Positions 51,382 through 60,330 of a stretch of 64,000 nucleotides of DNA are shown here, piece after piece. The DNA comes from JBDTSW01 sp963758845. GTDB taxonomy: Bacteria > Actinomycetota > Thermoleophilia > Solirubrobacterales > 70-9. The stretch covers positions 1,550,001-1,614,000 of the forward strand of contig CAVWWX010000002.1 in the NCBI GenBank assembly GCA_963758845.1, in the 5' to 3' direction. Each line of letters starts with the position of its first letter. Positions within the stretch are counted from its first letter, which is position 1. The translations under genes and the position numbers were made by a program. Under the pieces are notes generated by a model. That model saw only the letters and a program-made list of their open reading frames with translations, was not told the DNA's origin and made no database searches.

Positions 51382-51864
51382 ATGAGTTCCGACGAGCCGG
51401 ATCCGGGCAGGACCTTCGAACTGGTCGAGGGCGGAGTGGGCCGTCGGCCACTCACCGCTCGGCGGGCGGCCGCCGTGATCAGCGTCGTGACGGTGGTCCT
51501 GACCCTGGCGGGCGGACTTCTGATCCGAGTCGCCGACCCCGAGAGCTTCCCGACCATCGGGTCTGGTTTGTGGTGGGCGATTCAGACACTGACGACGGTC
51601 GGTTACGGCGACCTGGTGCCGGAGAACGCGCTGGGGAAGCTGATCGCAACGATCGTGATGCTCAACGGGATCGCGTTCCTGACGGTGGTCACCGCCGCCG
51701 TCACCGCGTCGCTGATCGATCAGTTGCGGCGACGTCGAGCCCCAGGCGAGCCGGACGCCGAGGAAGCCGATGCGGCCGTCATGAAGAAGCTCGACGAGAT
51801 CAGTGGCCGCCTCGACGAGATCGAGGGCGCCGTCGGACTCCGGAGGCAGGACCGCGGCCCTTAG
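51382..51864 (+). CDS. Two-TM potassium channel subunit
   Basis: 160 residues. TM1 (about 30-48), a pore helix and selectivity filter TLTTVGYGD (about 70), then TM2 (about 85-108). A C-terminal coiled coil (MKKLDEISGRLDEIEGAVG) probably sets the tetramer. No RCK domain is present. It is a K+ leak or stress channel in the cell membrane. It lies 41 bases after the GAP-like gene and may be in the same transcript. Confidence 0.9.
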   Translation: MSSDEPDPGRTFELVEGGVGRRPLTARRAAAVISVVTVVLTLAGGLLIRVADPESFPTIGSGLWWAIQTLTTVGYGDLVPENALGKLIATIVMLNGIAFLTVVTAAVTASLIDQLRRRRAPGEPDAEEADAAVMKKLDEISGRLDEIEGAVGLRRQDRGP

Positions 51865-51879
51865 GCTGCGGGCTCAATA

Positions 51880-53508
51880 GTGAGGAGGGGGAGCACGGGC
51901 GGGGTCGCCGCCACCGGGATCATCCTGGCCACGCTGGCCTCTGGGCAGTTCGTAATGGCCCTGGACACCACCGTGATGAACACGGCCATCGCGACGGTGG
52001 CCGAGGACGTCGACTCCACCGTGACCGGCATCCAGACGGCGATCACCCTCTACGCGCTGGTGATGGCCTCCCTGATGATCACCGGCGGAAAGCTCGGTGC
52101 GATCCTAGGCCGGAAGCGTGCATTTTCGATCGGCTGCGTGATCTACGCCTGCGGCTCGCTGACTACCTCGCTTGCGCCGAACCTGACCGTGCTGATGATC
52201 GGCTGGTCGTTTCTCGAGGGCCTCGGCGCGGTGCTGATCATGCCGGCGATCGTCGGCCTGGTTGCGTCGAACTTCGGGCGCTCGGAGCGTCCGCGCGCCT
52301 ATGGGCTCGTGGCCGCCGCCGCCGCGATGGCCGCTGCCCTTGGCCCGGTGATCGGCGGTGCGTTCACGACCTATGCCTCCTGGCGCTGGGTGTTCGCCGG
52401 TGAGGTGGTGATCATCTTGGGGATCCTCGTCCTGTCGCGGCGGATGAACGACACCCCGGCCGAGAAGGGCGCGCGCCTGGACCTCGGCGGCACGGTGCTC
52501 TCGGCGGCGGGCCTCGGCCTGATCGTCCTGGGCATCCTCAGGTCGGGCACGTGGGGCTTCGTCCAGCCCAAGCCCGACGCCCCGGAGCTGCTCGGGCTTT
52601 CCCCCGTGATCTGGATGCTCCTGGGAGGCGGGGTCGCGCTGGTCCTGTTCCTGCTCTGGGAGAACCGGCGCATCGAGCGGGGTCAGGGCGCGCTGATCGA
52701 CCCGGCGATGTTGCGCAACCTCCAGCTGCGAAACGGCGTCATCTCATTCCTGTTCATGTTCATGGTCCAGGCGGGGTTGTTCTTCGCCGTTCCCCTGTTC
52801 CTGTCGGTCGCCCTTGGGCTGTCGGCGATCGAAACCGGAGTGCGCCTGCTGCCGCTCTCGCTCTCATTGTTGCTGTTCGCCGTAGGGATCCCGAAGCTGT
52901 GGCCGCACGTCTCTCCGCAGCGGGTGGTCCGCCTTGGATTCGGCTCCCTGTTTGCCGGCCTGGTGCTGCTGGTCGCCCTGCTCGACGTCGGGGTGGGCCC
53001 CGAGATAATCACCTGGCCGCTGCTTCTGGCCGGCGCCGGTCTCGGCGCGATGGCGTCACAGCTCGGAAGCGTGACCGTCTCCTCGGTTCCCGACGAGCAG
53101 AGCGGCGAGGTCGGCGGGCTTCAGAACACGGGCACCCAGCTCGGCGCCTCGATCGGCACCGCTCTCGCAGGGGCCGTGTTGATCTCGGCGCTGACCGCCT
53201 CGTTCTTCACCGGCATCCAGGAGAACCCAGCCGTTCCGGAGAGTGTCGCGGCGCAGGCGGAGATCGAGCTCGCAGGCGGCGTCGAGTTCGTCTCCGACGA
53301 TGCCCTGGAGGCAGCGCTCGCCGATGAGAACGTGCCCGCTTCGACGGCCGACGCGATCGTGGAGACCAACGAGCAGAGCCGGATCGACGGATTGCGCGTC
53401 GCGATGGCGCTCCTGGCCATCCTGTCGCTGGTCGCGTTGGTATTCACCAGGGGGATCCCGAGGGTGCAGCCCGGAGAGCAATCCGTCGTGAGTCCGGCCC
53501 CGGCCTAG
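51880..53508 (+). CDS. MFS transporter, DHA2 (14-TM) type, second copy
   Basis: 542 residues, GTG start 16 bases after the channel gene. TM1 has LDTTVMNTAIATV, the DHA2 hallmark. Motif A reads GGKLGAILGRKRAF. The late helix carries GGLQNTGTQLGASIGTALAG. The order of motifs, the long last extracytoplasmic loop with the VEFVSDDAL block and the tail closely follow the gene at 8129 (VSFVSADEV), so the two are paralogues. It probably exports a hydrophobic compound. Confidence 0.9.
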   Translation: MRRGSTGGVAATGIILATLASGQFVMALDTTVMNTAIATVAEDVDSTVTGIQTAITLYALVMASLMITGGKLGAILGRKRAFSIGCVIYACGSLTTSLAPNLTVLMIGWSFLEGLGAVLIMPAIVGLVASNFGRSERPRAYGLVAAAAAMAAALGPVIGGAFTTYASWRWVFAGEVVIILGILVLSRRMNDTPAEKGARLDLGGTVLSAAGLGLIVLGILRSGTWGFVQPKPDAPELLGLSPVIWMLLGGGVALVLFLLWENRRIERGQGALIDPAMLRNLQLRNGVISFLFMFMVQAGLFFAVPLFLSVALGLSAIETGVRLLPLSLSLLLFAVGIPKLWPHVSPQRVVRLGFGSLFAGLVLLVALLDVGVGPEIITWPLLLAGAGLGAMASQLGSVTVSSVPDEQSGEVGGLQNTGTQLGASIGTALAGAVLISALTASFFTGIQENPAVPESVAAQAEIELAGGVEFVSDDALEAALADENVPASTADAIVETNEQSRIDGLRVAMALLAILSLVALVFTRGIPRVQPGEQSVVSPAPA

Positions 53509-53640
53509 GTGCGTCCAGGATCCGCTTCTTCTCGGCCGCCAGCTCCTCGTCGGTGAGGACGCCTGACTGCTTCAGGCTGGCCAGCTTCTCCAGCTCGGCG
53601 ATCCTCTCGTCGCCCGCTGGTGCGCCGACCGCCGGGGCTC

Positions 53641-54843
53641 TCAGGGGTCGTCGCCATCGTTCTCTTCCTCGGGGGCGGGGCCACCACCTGCCTCCGCTTC
53701 TTTGCCTGCGCGCGCGTGCGCGAGGTCGTCTGAGACTCGCACAATCGCCGACGTCAAGGGTGCTGCCAGGATCAGGCCGACGGTTCCGAACAGGGCTCCG
53801 CCGGCGATCGTGACGATCAATACGGCCAGCGGGTGGATCCCGAGTGCGGCCCCCATGGCGAACGGCTGGACCACCTGCTGGAGGACGCTGTTCGCGAGCA
53901 ACTGGACGACGATCATCCCGCCCGCCGCCTCCGGCCCAGCTCCCCCGAGCGCCAGCAGGACGGAGAACCCGGCGGCGGCCCAGGCTCCGAGGTAGGGGAT
54001 GTAGCCGCCGATGAAAGTGACCGCGGCGATCGTGCCGATGAGCGGCACGCCGAGGATCAGCGCCCCGGCTGCCACGACCACGGCGTTGAAGGCCGCCACG
54101 ATCGTGACGCCCAGGAAGTAGCCGCGCAGTGCGCCGAGCGTGCGCCGGCTGACCACGTGGGCGACGTCGAGCGGCACGCCCATGTGGCTCTCGCCCCAGG
54201 CTCTGATCTTCGGCCCGTCCATCAGCAGGAAGAAAAGGCTCAGTGCGGTGAGCGCCAAGAAGAACACCAGGCCCGACAGGGCCTTCAGGCCTTCGCCGAG
54301 GCCGGTGAGCAGCTGGGAGCCGGCGTCGTTGACCGAGCGGCTCGCCTCGTCCTTGGCGCTTGTGGCCGTGCTCGGATCCACCCCGATGTCCTGCAGCCAG
54401 CCGGCGATGGTGTCCTTCGCGTCCGAGAGCTGGCCGGTGATTGAGCCGAGCTCGTTCGTGATGCCGGCGAGGATCATCACGAACATGCCGGCCCCGACGG
54501 CGACGAGGCCGAGCATCACGATGATGGCGCCGATGGGACGGGGCACCCGGTGGCGGTTCATCCTCGCCACCAGCGGCGAAGCGACCGCGGCCACCACCGA
54601 CGCCGCGATCACGGGCAGGACGATCGTCTGCGTGAGCGACATCAGCCAGACGGCGCCCACGAGGAAGAGCGCGACGCCGACGAGGAGCCACGCCGTGAAC
54701 CCCACGTCGCGGAGCCACCCCGGGGCGGCGAAGACGCCGCTCAACTCGCGCGGGTCGATCTCGAAGTACTCGTCCTCGGAGGCGGTCGCCTCCGGCTCGC
54801 GGCCCTCGCCGCGTCTCAGTCGTCCCCGAATTCGCCGTCTCAC
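53641..54843 (-). CDS. AI-2E family permease (PerM-like); a SHOCT end lies just out of frame
   Basis: 400 residues with eight TM helices in the AI-2E transporter layout. An acidic N-terminal tail (SEDEYFEIDPRELSG) precedes TM1. PLVARMNRHRVPRPIGAIIVM and the Gly-rich GGYIPYLGAWAAAG are family blocks. The stop follows EEENDGDDP. Immediately beyond, in another frame, comes RIAELEKLASLKQSG then VLTDEELAAEKKRILD, a complete SHOCT motif (about 53520-53600). One extra C in the GGGG run at 53644-53647 would join them. So the true protein may be a permease with a SHOCT tail. Confidence 0.85.
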   Translation of the reverse strand: MRRRIRGRLRRGEGREPEATASEDEYFEIDPRELSGVFAAPGWLRDVGFTAWLLVGVALFLVGAVWLMSLTQTIVLPVIAASVVAAVASPLVARMNRHRVPRPIGAIIVMLGLVAVGAGMFVMILAGITNELGSITGQLSDAKDTIAGWLQDIGVDPSTATSAKDEASRSVNDAGSQLLTGLGEGLKALSGLVFFLALTALSLFFLLMDGPKIRAWGESHMGVPLDVAHVVSRRTLGALRGYFLGVTIVAAFNAVVVAAGALILGVPLIGTIAAVTFIGGYIPYLGAWAAAGFSVLLALGGAGPEAAGGMIVVQLLANSVLQQVVQPFAMGAALGIHPLAVLIVTIAGGALFGTVGLILAAPLTSAIVRVSDDLAHARAGKEAEAGGGPAPEEENDGDDP

Positions 54844-54903
54844 AGACTCAGCCTATTCCGCTCGCTCGGACATTCCGACGCGCGCCTCGCCAGTATCCAG
54901 CGG

Positions 54904-55665
54904 GTGGGTTCGGACTCCGTCACCTTCGTTGGCCACTCCACCGTGCTGATCGAGCTCGGGGGTTTCCGGATCCTGACCGACCCTCTGCTGCGCCGGAGGT
55001 TCCTGCATGCACGCCGGGTGGTACCCCCGCCCGCGCCGCATCTGCTCGAGCGCGTCGACGCCCTCCTCATCTCCCACCTCCACCTGGACCATCTGCACTT
55101 CCCGTCGATCCGCAAGCTCGACCGCGAGACACCCGTCGTGGTCTCGGCCGGCGGCGGTCGCGTGCTGCGTCGGCGCGGCTTCCGGGACATCACCGAGGTC
55201 GAGCCGGACGAGACCATACGCTTGGGCCCGGTGGAGGTATCCGTCACCGACGCGCTCCACGAGGGGCGGCGGTGGCCGATCGGCCCGCATGTGGAGGCGC
55301 TGGGGTACGTCCTTCGCAGCCCTTCGCACACGGTGTACTTCGCGGGCGACACCGATCTCTACGACGGGATGGCGGACCTGGCGGGACAGGTCGACGTGGC
55401 CCTGTTGCCGATCTCGGGCTGGGGGCCGAAGGTGGGGGAGGGCCACCTCGACGGCCACAGCGCGGCGGAGGCGGCGGCGATGATCAAGCCGCGCTACGTG
55501 GTTCCGATCCACTTTGGCACGTACCTGCGCATGGACCTGATCGACCGCCACCCCGAGCTGCTGTCCGAACAGCCCGAGTCGCTCGTGGCGGACGCGGCAC
55601 GACTGGCCCCCGACGTGGACGTGCGCGTTCTCCGACCGGGCGAGACCCTAGATTTGCCCGACTGA
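54904..55665 (+). CDS. Metallo-beta-lactamase-fold hydrolase (UlaG/NAPE-PLD type)
   Basis: 253 residues. SVTFVGHSTVLIELGG begins the fold. LISHLHLDHLHFPS is HxHxDH (about 57). YFAGDTDLYDG supplies the later Asp ligand and VVPIHFGTY the last His. Family members cleave phosphodiester or lactone bonds; N-acyl-phosphatidylethanolamine-hydrolysing phospholipase D is the best known relative. GTG start at 54904, divergent from the permease gene with only 60 bases between. Confidence 0.88.
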   Translation: MGSDSVTFVGHSTVLIELGGFRILTDPLLRRRFLHARRVVPPPAPHLLERVDALLISHLHLDHLHFPSIRKLDRETPVVVSAGGGRVLRRRGFRDITEVEPDETIRLGPVEVSVTDALHEGRRWPIGPHVEALGYVLRSPSHTVYFAGDTDLYDGMADLAGQVDVALLPISGWGPKVGEGHLDGHSAAEAAAMIKPRYVVPIHFGTYLRMDLIDRHPELLSEQPESLVADAARLAPDVDVRVLRPGETLDLPD

Positions 55666-55704
55666 CACGGCCGCCGCGACGCGCGGCGAGATCGAAAGGG
55701 GAGC

Positions 55705-56274
55705 ATGGAAAGCGCGAGCTCGGACCCGGACAAGGCGATCATCGAGGGCGTCTCGCGGATGTGGTGGCTCTGGCTGGTCTTCGGGCTGGTCTGGACGATC
55801 GTCGGGCTGACGATCCTGCAGTTCGACGAGGCGTCGATCAACACCATCGGGGTCATCGTCGGGATCATGTTCATCGCGACCGGGTTCCAGCAGTTCACGA
55901 TCGGCAGCCTGGTCGACAGGGGCGGCTGGCTCTTCTACCTGTTCGGGGCGCTGTTCACGGTCGCGGGGATCGTGGCGCTGATGTCGCCGGGCGACACGTT
56001 CAACGCCCTCGCCGACGTGCTCGGGTTCCTGTTCCTGATCGTCGGGGCCTTTTGGATCATCCAGGCGTTCGCCTCGAGGGAGGAGAACGAGCTGTGGTGG
56101 ATGGGCTTGCTGGCGGGGATCCTGATGGTCATCTTGGCCTTCTGGACCGCCGGGCAGTTCTTCGTCGAGAAGGCCTACGTGCTGCTCGCCTTCGCCGGCA
56201 TCTGGGCGCTGATGCAGGGCGTCATCGACATCATCCGGGCGTTCCAGATCCGCAAGCTGGGGAAGATGGTCTGA
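55705..56274 (+). CDS. DUF308 (HdeD-like) membrane protein
   Basis: 189 residues, six TM helices in three pairs, each pair with the WxLxxG/GIxxLxxP style repeat of DUF308 (for example YLFGALFTVAGIVALMSPGD). HdeD relatives are linked to acid resistance in enterobacteria; here the role is unknown. GAAAGGGGAG precedes the ATG. It lies 39 bases after the hydrolase, same direction. Confidence 0.9.
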   Translation: MESASSDPDKAIIEGVSRMWWLWLVFGLVWTIVGLTILQFDEASINTIGVIVGIMFIATGFQQFTIGSLVDRGGWLFYLFGALFTVAGIVALMSPGDTFNALADVLGFLFLIVGAFWIIQAFASREENELWWMGLLAGILMVILAFWTAGQFFVEKAYVLLAFAGIWALMQGVIDIIRAFQIRKLGKMV

Positions 56275-56283
56275 GCGGCCCGG

Positions 56284-56739
56284 TCAGGGCGGGGAAGCCC
56301 TGACCGCCACGGCCTCGATCTGAAGCTGGCCTCGGGACCCCGGGAACACCGGGCCCGCGGCAGCCAGCTGCTCGCCCCGCCCCGGGAGCGGGTCCGGGCG
56401 CAGGTCCCGCCTGACGTCGATGATCGTGAGCCCAGGCGCGGTCACGCTCTCGGCGCTCAGCAGCACGAAGTGGGCGTCGCCATCCCCGTCCGGATCGACC
56501 CGCTCGACGTAGGCGATCGTGCCGGACGCGCGCTCGCAGTTGGCGAGCTCGGGCGGGCACGGGGGAGGGCTGAGGGGCGGGGGCTCGGGGCGCTCGGGAG
56601 CGGCGGCTGACTTCGCCGGGGACGCGGAGGTGTGATCTGCCTGCTCGGCGCACGACGCCAGCGCCGAGGCTGCGAGCAGGACCAAGGCCGCGATCGGCAC
56701 CGCTCCGCCGACGACGCGGATGCTGTGTGCTTTATTCAT
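56284..56739 (-). CDS. Lipoprotein with Pro-rich linker
   Basis: 151 residues. The signal peptide ends in LASC (lipobox, about residue 29). A Ser/Ala/Pro-rich linker (about 35-62) and a compact domain (about 63-150) with GTIAYVERVDPDGDGDAHFV follow, a pattern like OB-fold or nuclease-inhibitor strands; two Cys pair up before it (PPCPPELANC). No family recognised. The ATG at 56739 is chosen over TTG upstream. It is convergent with the DUF308 gene. The 160 bases to 56914 hold nothing recognised. Confidence 0.65.
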   Translation of the reverse strand: MNKAHSIRVVGGAVPIAALVLLAASALASCAEQADHTSASPAKSAAAPERPEPPPLSPPPCPPELANCERASGTIAYVERVDPDGDGDAHFVLLSAESVTAPGLTIIDVRRDLRPDPLPGRGEQLAAAGPVFPGSRGQLQIEAVAVRASPP

Positions 56740-56914
56740 TAAAGTTGTCAACAAAGGTGAAGCCCCCGAACATCCTCACATCCACTTGCACGACACCGGC
56801 CGATACGTACAGCCTTACGGCTTTCAGATCCCGACGCCCAACGTCCAGCTGCGTCAACTGGACCTGACGCCGGCGGTCGCCGCCGCGGCCACGGCCGGCT
56901 GACCCCGCAAGGAG

Positions 56915-57871
56915 CTACTCGATCGCCTCTTCGTGCAGGCGCTTGGCGACGGCCGATGCGCCCTGGCAGAACTCGTCGAGCTCGGCCGCGGACTTCTTGT
57001 GGCCCTTGACGTTGCAGACCAGCATCCCCGCGACGCACTCGAACGCGAAGGCCTCCGGCGAGTGCTCGGAGAGCCACACGAGGAACTGGGGCGAGAGCAC
57101 CTGCCGCGCCAGGTTCATGTCGTCCTGTGCCCCGCAGAAGATCTCGTAGCGCTTGTCGACGACCTCGGACTCGTGCTCGACGCGCTGGCGCTTGCGGAAG
57201 ACATCCTCGGCACCGTCTAGGAAGCGGAAGCCGACCCGCCTCTGGGCGTAGAGCTCGTGCATGAACGGCGCGAACTCGCCGAGCTCGGCGCACATCACGG
57301 TGAAATGCATGTAGGTGGTGGTGCGGTTTCCGTTCGAGTCGGTGCTCGACTCCTCGTAGGTGTAGAGGGCGAGGGTGCCGGGCTGGCCGCCGGGGAGGGT
57401 CCCCGAGAGCTTGCGGTTCGTGTAGCGGCGGTCGCCGCGCTGCAGGAGCGGCGTCATCGGCGGCAGGCTGCCGCGACCTTCCTCGAGCTGCAGTCCATGG
57501 CCGCCGGCGTATGTCTTGAAGAAGTCGGACTCGGCCCGCCCTGAGGCCATCAGCCAGGCGATGAGCAGCAGCAGGAGGACCGCGCCGCCCGCCGCCGCGG
57601 CGCCGATCGCGGGCCCGGCTATGAGCGCGCCGGCGATCCCGGCGCCGACGATGAACAGGATCGTGACCACCTTGGCCGCCGTCCCGGCGAAGAGCGCCTT
57701 TAGGTGGTGGCCGCGCATGTCGTCGGCGTCGAGCGGGATCTTCCCGCCCGCCGAGTGGTCGACGGGCGGCGCGCCGGGCGGGGCGGTCGAGAACTGCGCG
57801 TCGAGCTTCTCGGGGTCGAATCCCTCGGCGGGATCCGGGTCGGCCGGGGCGGACGGCGGCTGCTCGGTCAT
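56915..57871 (-). CDS. Hypothetical membrane protein (two TM helices)
   Basis: 318 residues, not recognised. An acidic Pro-rich N-terminus (about 1-60) is followed by two TM helices (about 65-105, TKVVTILFIVGAGIAG type and AGGAVLLLLLIAWLMASG), then a soluble domain of 200 residues with TYAGGHGLQLEEGRGSLPPM, DRRYTNRKLSGTLPGG and YEIFCGAQDDMNLARQVLSP. This outline resembles DUF3137-type proteins. It is divergent from mraZ with 283 bases between. Confidence 0.65.
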   Translation of the reverse strand: MTEQPPSAPADPDPAEGFDPEKLDAQFSTAPPGAPPVDHSAGGKIPLDADDMRGHHLKALFAGTAAKVVTILFIVGAGIAGALIAGPAIGAAAAGGAVLLLLLIAWLMASGRAESDFFKTYAGGHGLQLEEGRGSLPPMTPLLQRGDRRYTNRKLSGTLPGGQPGTLALYTYEESSTDSNGNRTTTYMHFTVMCAELGEFAPFMHELYAQRRVGFRFLDGAEDVFRKRQRVEHESEVVDKRYEIFCGAQDDMNLARQVLSPQFLVWLSEHSPEAFAFECVAGMLVCNVKGHKKSAAELDEFCQGASAVAKRLHEEAIE

Positions 57872-58047
57872 GGCGCGCAGCCTACGTCCACTGCAAGCGG
57901 AGTTGCAGGTCGGCGCTCCGCCGGCGGGCCCTGGGAACCGGAGGCCCGCCTCCCGAAAGCGCATGGACAAGGCAAAACGACGCTCGTGGGGCCCCGGGGA
58001 AGCACTTCCGTCCGACGGGTCCTGTGTAGTGCGCGCGCTGCCGTGTG

Positions 58048-58079
58048 TTGCAAAGTGGGGCGCAGTGGGGTAGCGTGGC
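58048..58079 (+). promoter_or_regulatory. mraZ promoter with MraZ-binding box
   Basis: GTGGG at 58055, GTGGG at 58065 and GTGGC at 58075 are spaced exactly 10 bp. This is the three-repeat arrangement bound by MraZ. They overlap a likely promoter: -35 TTGCAA (58048-58053), 17-base spacer, -10 TAGCGT (58071-58076, TAnnnT type). MraZ would thus repress its own operon. Confidence 0.75.
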
Positions 58080-58096
58080 GCCTCAAGTTGACCCAA

Positions 58097-58139
58097 GGAC
58101 CGGGGTGGTGAGGTTCCTCCCACCTCGTCACCCCGGTCC
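58097..58139 (+). promoter_or_regulatory. Leader hairpin upstream of mraZ
   Basis: GGACCGGGGTG (58097-58107) pairs perfectly with CACCCCGGTCC (58129-58139). Inner bases pair partly. It lies 16 bases before the mraZ ATG, so it could affect translation or attenuate transcription. Confidence 0.5.
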
Positions 58140-58154
58140 AAGTCTTCTCCTGAG

Positions 58155-58595
58155 ATGGCATTCCGCGGACAGCACGAGCACTCCCTCGACGCCAAGGACC
58201 GCTTGACGATCCCGGCCCGCTTCCGCGCGGCCCTCGACGACGGCGTCGTCCTGTTCGAGGAGCTCGACAAGTGCGTCTCGATCTATCCGGTGGCGGAGTA
58301 CGGCGAGCTGACGCGCAACTACCTCGACTCGCTTAACCCGCTGACGAAGCGGGGGCGGATGATGCGCCGGCGCTTCCACGCGCGCTCGCACGACGAGAAG
58401 CTCGACTCGGCCGGGCGCGTGCGCGTGCCCAAGCACCTGATCGACCACGCCGGGCTCTCCGGTGCCTGCATGGTCGTCGGGGTCGATGACCACCTTGAGG
58501 TCTGGGAGCCGGATGCCTGGCGCGCCCACGACGCCGAGATCGACGCCCAGGCCGACGAGCTGGCCGAGTCGCTGGGCGGCGAGGGTGGGGGATGA
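58155..58595 (+). CDS. mraZ: Transcriptional regulator MraZ
   Basis: 146 residues, two AbrB-like halves, each with the DxxxR signature: EHSLDAKDRLTIPARFRAAL (about 7) and EKLDSAGRVRVPKHLIDHAG (about 80). MraZ binds repeated GTGGG sites before its own gene and controls the division and cell wall cluster. It is intact, while all genes downstream in the cluster carry frame breaks. The start ATG fits the family. Confidence 0.95.
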   Translation: MAFRGQHEHSLDAKDRLTIPARFRAALDDGVVLFEELDKCVSIYPVAEYGELTRNYLDSLNPLTKRGRMMRRRFHARSHDEKLDSAGRVRVPKHLIDHAGLSGACMVVGVDDHLEVWEPDAWRAHDAEIDAQADELAESLGGEGGG

Positions 58596-58623
58596 GGAGC
58601 AGGCGGATGACGCCGAAGATCGA

Positions 58624-59609
58624 ATGGCCACGCTGACCAACATGAACGCCGCGCCCGCCCACGTGCCCGTCCTCGCGCCCGAGCTCGTCGAGCTCGCTCG
58701 ACCCGCAGCCGGGCGAGGCCGCGCTGGACTGCACCTTCGGCTCTGGCGGGCACGCCCGCCTGGTCGCCGAGCGCCTTGGTCCCGGCGGCTCGCTGGTCTG
58801 CGTCGACCGCGACCCGGAGGCCGAGGACCGCTTCGGCCAGCTTGCCGGCGAGGTCGAGTGCGAGGCCCGCTTCGTGCGCGCCGACTTCGCCGATGCGATC
58901 GACGACCTCGCCGCCGCGGGCGAGCGCTTCGACGTCGCCTACATGGACCTTGGCGTCTCCTCGCCGCAGCTCGACCAGCCGTCGACGAGGCTTCTCCTAC
59001 GCGGCCGACGCCTCGCTGGACATGCGGATGGACCCCGGCCAGGAGGTCTCGGCCGGAACCGTCGTCAACGAGTGGCCGGGCGAGCGCCTGCGGACGGCTA
59101 TCCGGGAGCTCGGCGAGGAGCGCCACGCCCGTTCGATCGCCGCCGAGATCGTCCGCCGGCGCCCGCTCGAGACCACCTTCGAGCTGGTCGAGGCGGTACG
59201 CGCAGCGGTTCCGCCGGCCTATAGGTTCGGCCGCGGCCACCCGGCCAAGAAGACCTTCCAGGCGATCAGGATCGCCGTCAACGACGAGCTCGAGTCCCTC
59301 GACCGGGCGCTTCCCGGCGCCTGGGGACTGCTCGCGACGGGCGGCCGGATGGGTGCGATCGCCTTCCACTCGCTCGAGGACCGCAGGGTCAAGCGCTTCC
59401 TCGCCGAGCGGGCACGCGAGTGCGTGTGCCCGCCCGAGCTGCCCGTCTGCGTCTGCTCGCGCGAGGCCGAGGCCGAGCTGCTCACCCGCCGGGCCGTCGC
59501 CGCCTCGCCCGAGGAGGCCGAGCGCAACCCGCGTTCCCGCTCGGCGCGCCTTCGCGTCGCACGCAAGCTCCGGGGCCCAAGGACCGACCTCCCGGAGGTG
59601 CGCAACTGA
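58624..59609 (+). CDS. rsmH: 16S rRNA m4C1402 methyltransferase RsmH (MraW), two frame breaks
   Basis: Starts APAHVPVLAPELVEL in frame 1. An extra G at about 58696 shifts to frame 2 (LDCTFGSGGHARLVAERLG, the SAM site, to YMDLGVSSPQLDQPS). An extra A at about 58985 shifts to frame 3 (RLRTAIRELGEERHARSIA, AFHSLEDRRVKRF to the stop). With the two bases removed a full-length product of about 325 residues with every RsmH motif results. It methylates 16S rRNA at C1402. ATG at 58642 is an alternative start. The stop overlaps the next ATG (TGATG). Confidence 0.85.
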
Positions 59610-60304
59610 TGCCCGCAACCGCTGCAGCCCGCCGCGTCGCCGCATCCCCCGCCCGCCGCGCGACCGCAAGCCGAAGCGCCCTGAAGCCGCGCCCTCGCCC
59701 GGCGCCCGGGCGCGCCGGCCGCGCCCCGCGCCAAGGCCCGGCCCGGCCCGCAGCAGGCGACGCGGCAACACCCCGGTGACCGGCTTCGTCCCCGTCGTCG
59801 TCGGCCGCACCGCCGGCGCGGTCGGCGGAATCGCCGACTCGGGGGTCGTGGTGCGGATGACCCGGGGACGGCTGTGGATCGGCGTCCTGGGCGCGCTGCT
59901 GGTCGGGATCGTCGCGATCAACGTCTGGGCGCTCAGCCTGACCTCCGCCTCCAGCAAGATCGCCCAGCAGACCGATGGCCTCAAGCGGGCCAACTCGGCG
60001 CTCGAGGCCCAGATCGCGGGCGAGCTCTCCAACGAGCAGGTCCAGGCGTTCGCGCTCGAGGCCGGGCTGGCCGTGCCCGAGCCAGGCGCGATCCGCTACC
60101 TCCCGCGAGGGGCTGACGCGACGGCGATCGCGGCGCGCCGCCTCGCACGGGCTTCCCCGGCCGTGGCCCCGACTGTCACGACTGCCGGGCCAACCGCCGG
60201 TCGCGCCCGAGGTCCCGGTCAGTCCCGGCCCCGGTCCCGGTGAGGCGTCACCGACGACCGCGACCGCGACCGCGCGCCGTCACCGACGCTGGCGCTCGCC
60301 GTGA
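59609..60304 (+). CDS. FtsL-like divisome protein, frameshifted
   Basis: Position, size and shape fit FtsL. A basic Arg/Ala/Pro-rich cytoplasmic part is followed by one TM helix (RLWIGVLGALLVGIVAINVW) and a coiled coil (SSKIAQQTDGLKRANSALEA) with QVQAFALEAGLAVPEPGAIR. FtsL bridges FtsQ/FtsB to FtsW/FtsI at the septum. The ATG overlapping the rsmH stop and the TM part are in different frames, so a break lies between about 59650 and 59780. A second near 60190 affects a Pro-rich tail, and the true end is uncertain. Confidence 0.6.
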
Positions 60305-60330
60305 CAGGGTGCGGCCGCCGCGAAGCATCG

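Noticed and set aside
56720..56902. Short plus-strand protein between the lipoprotein and the hypothetical membrane protein
   Set aside because: It begins within the opposite gene, has no ribosome site and no recognisable content.
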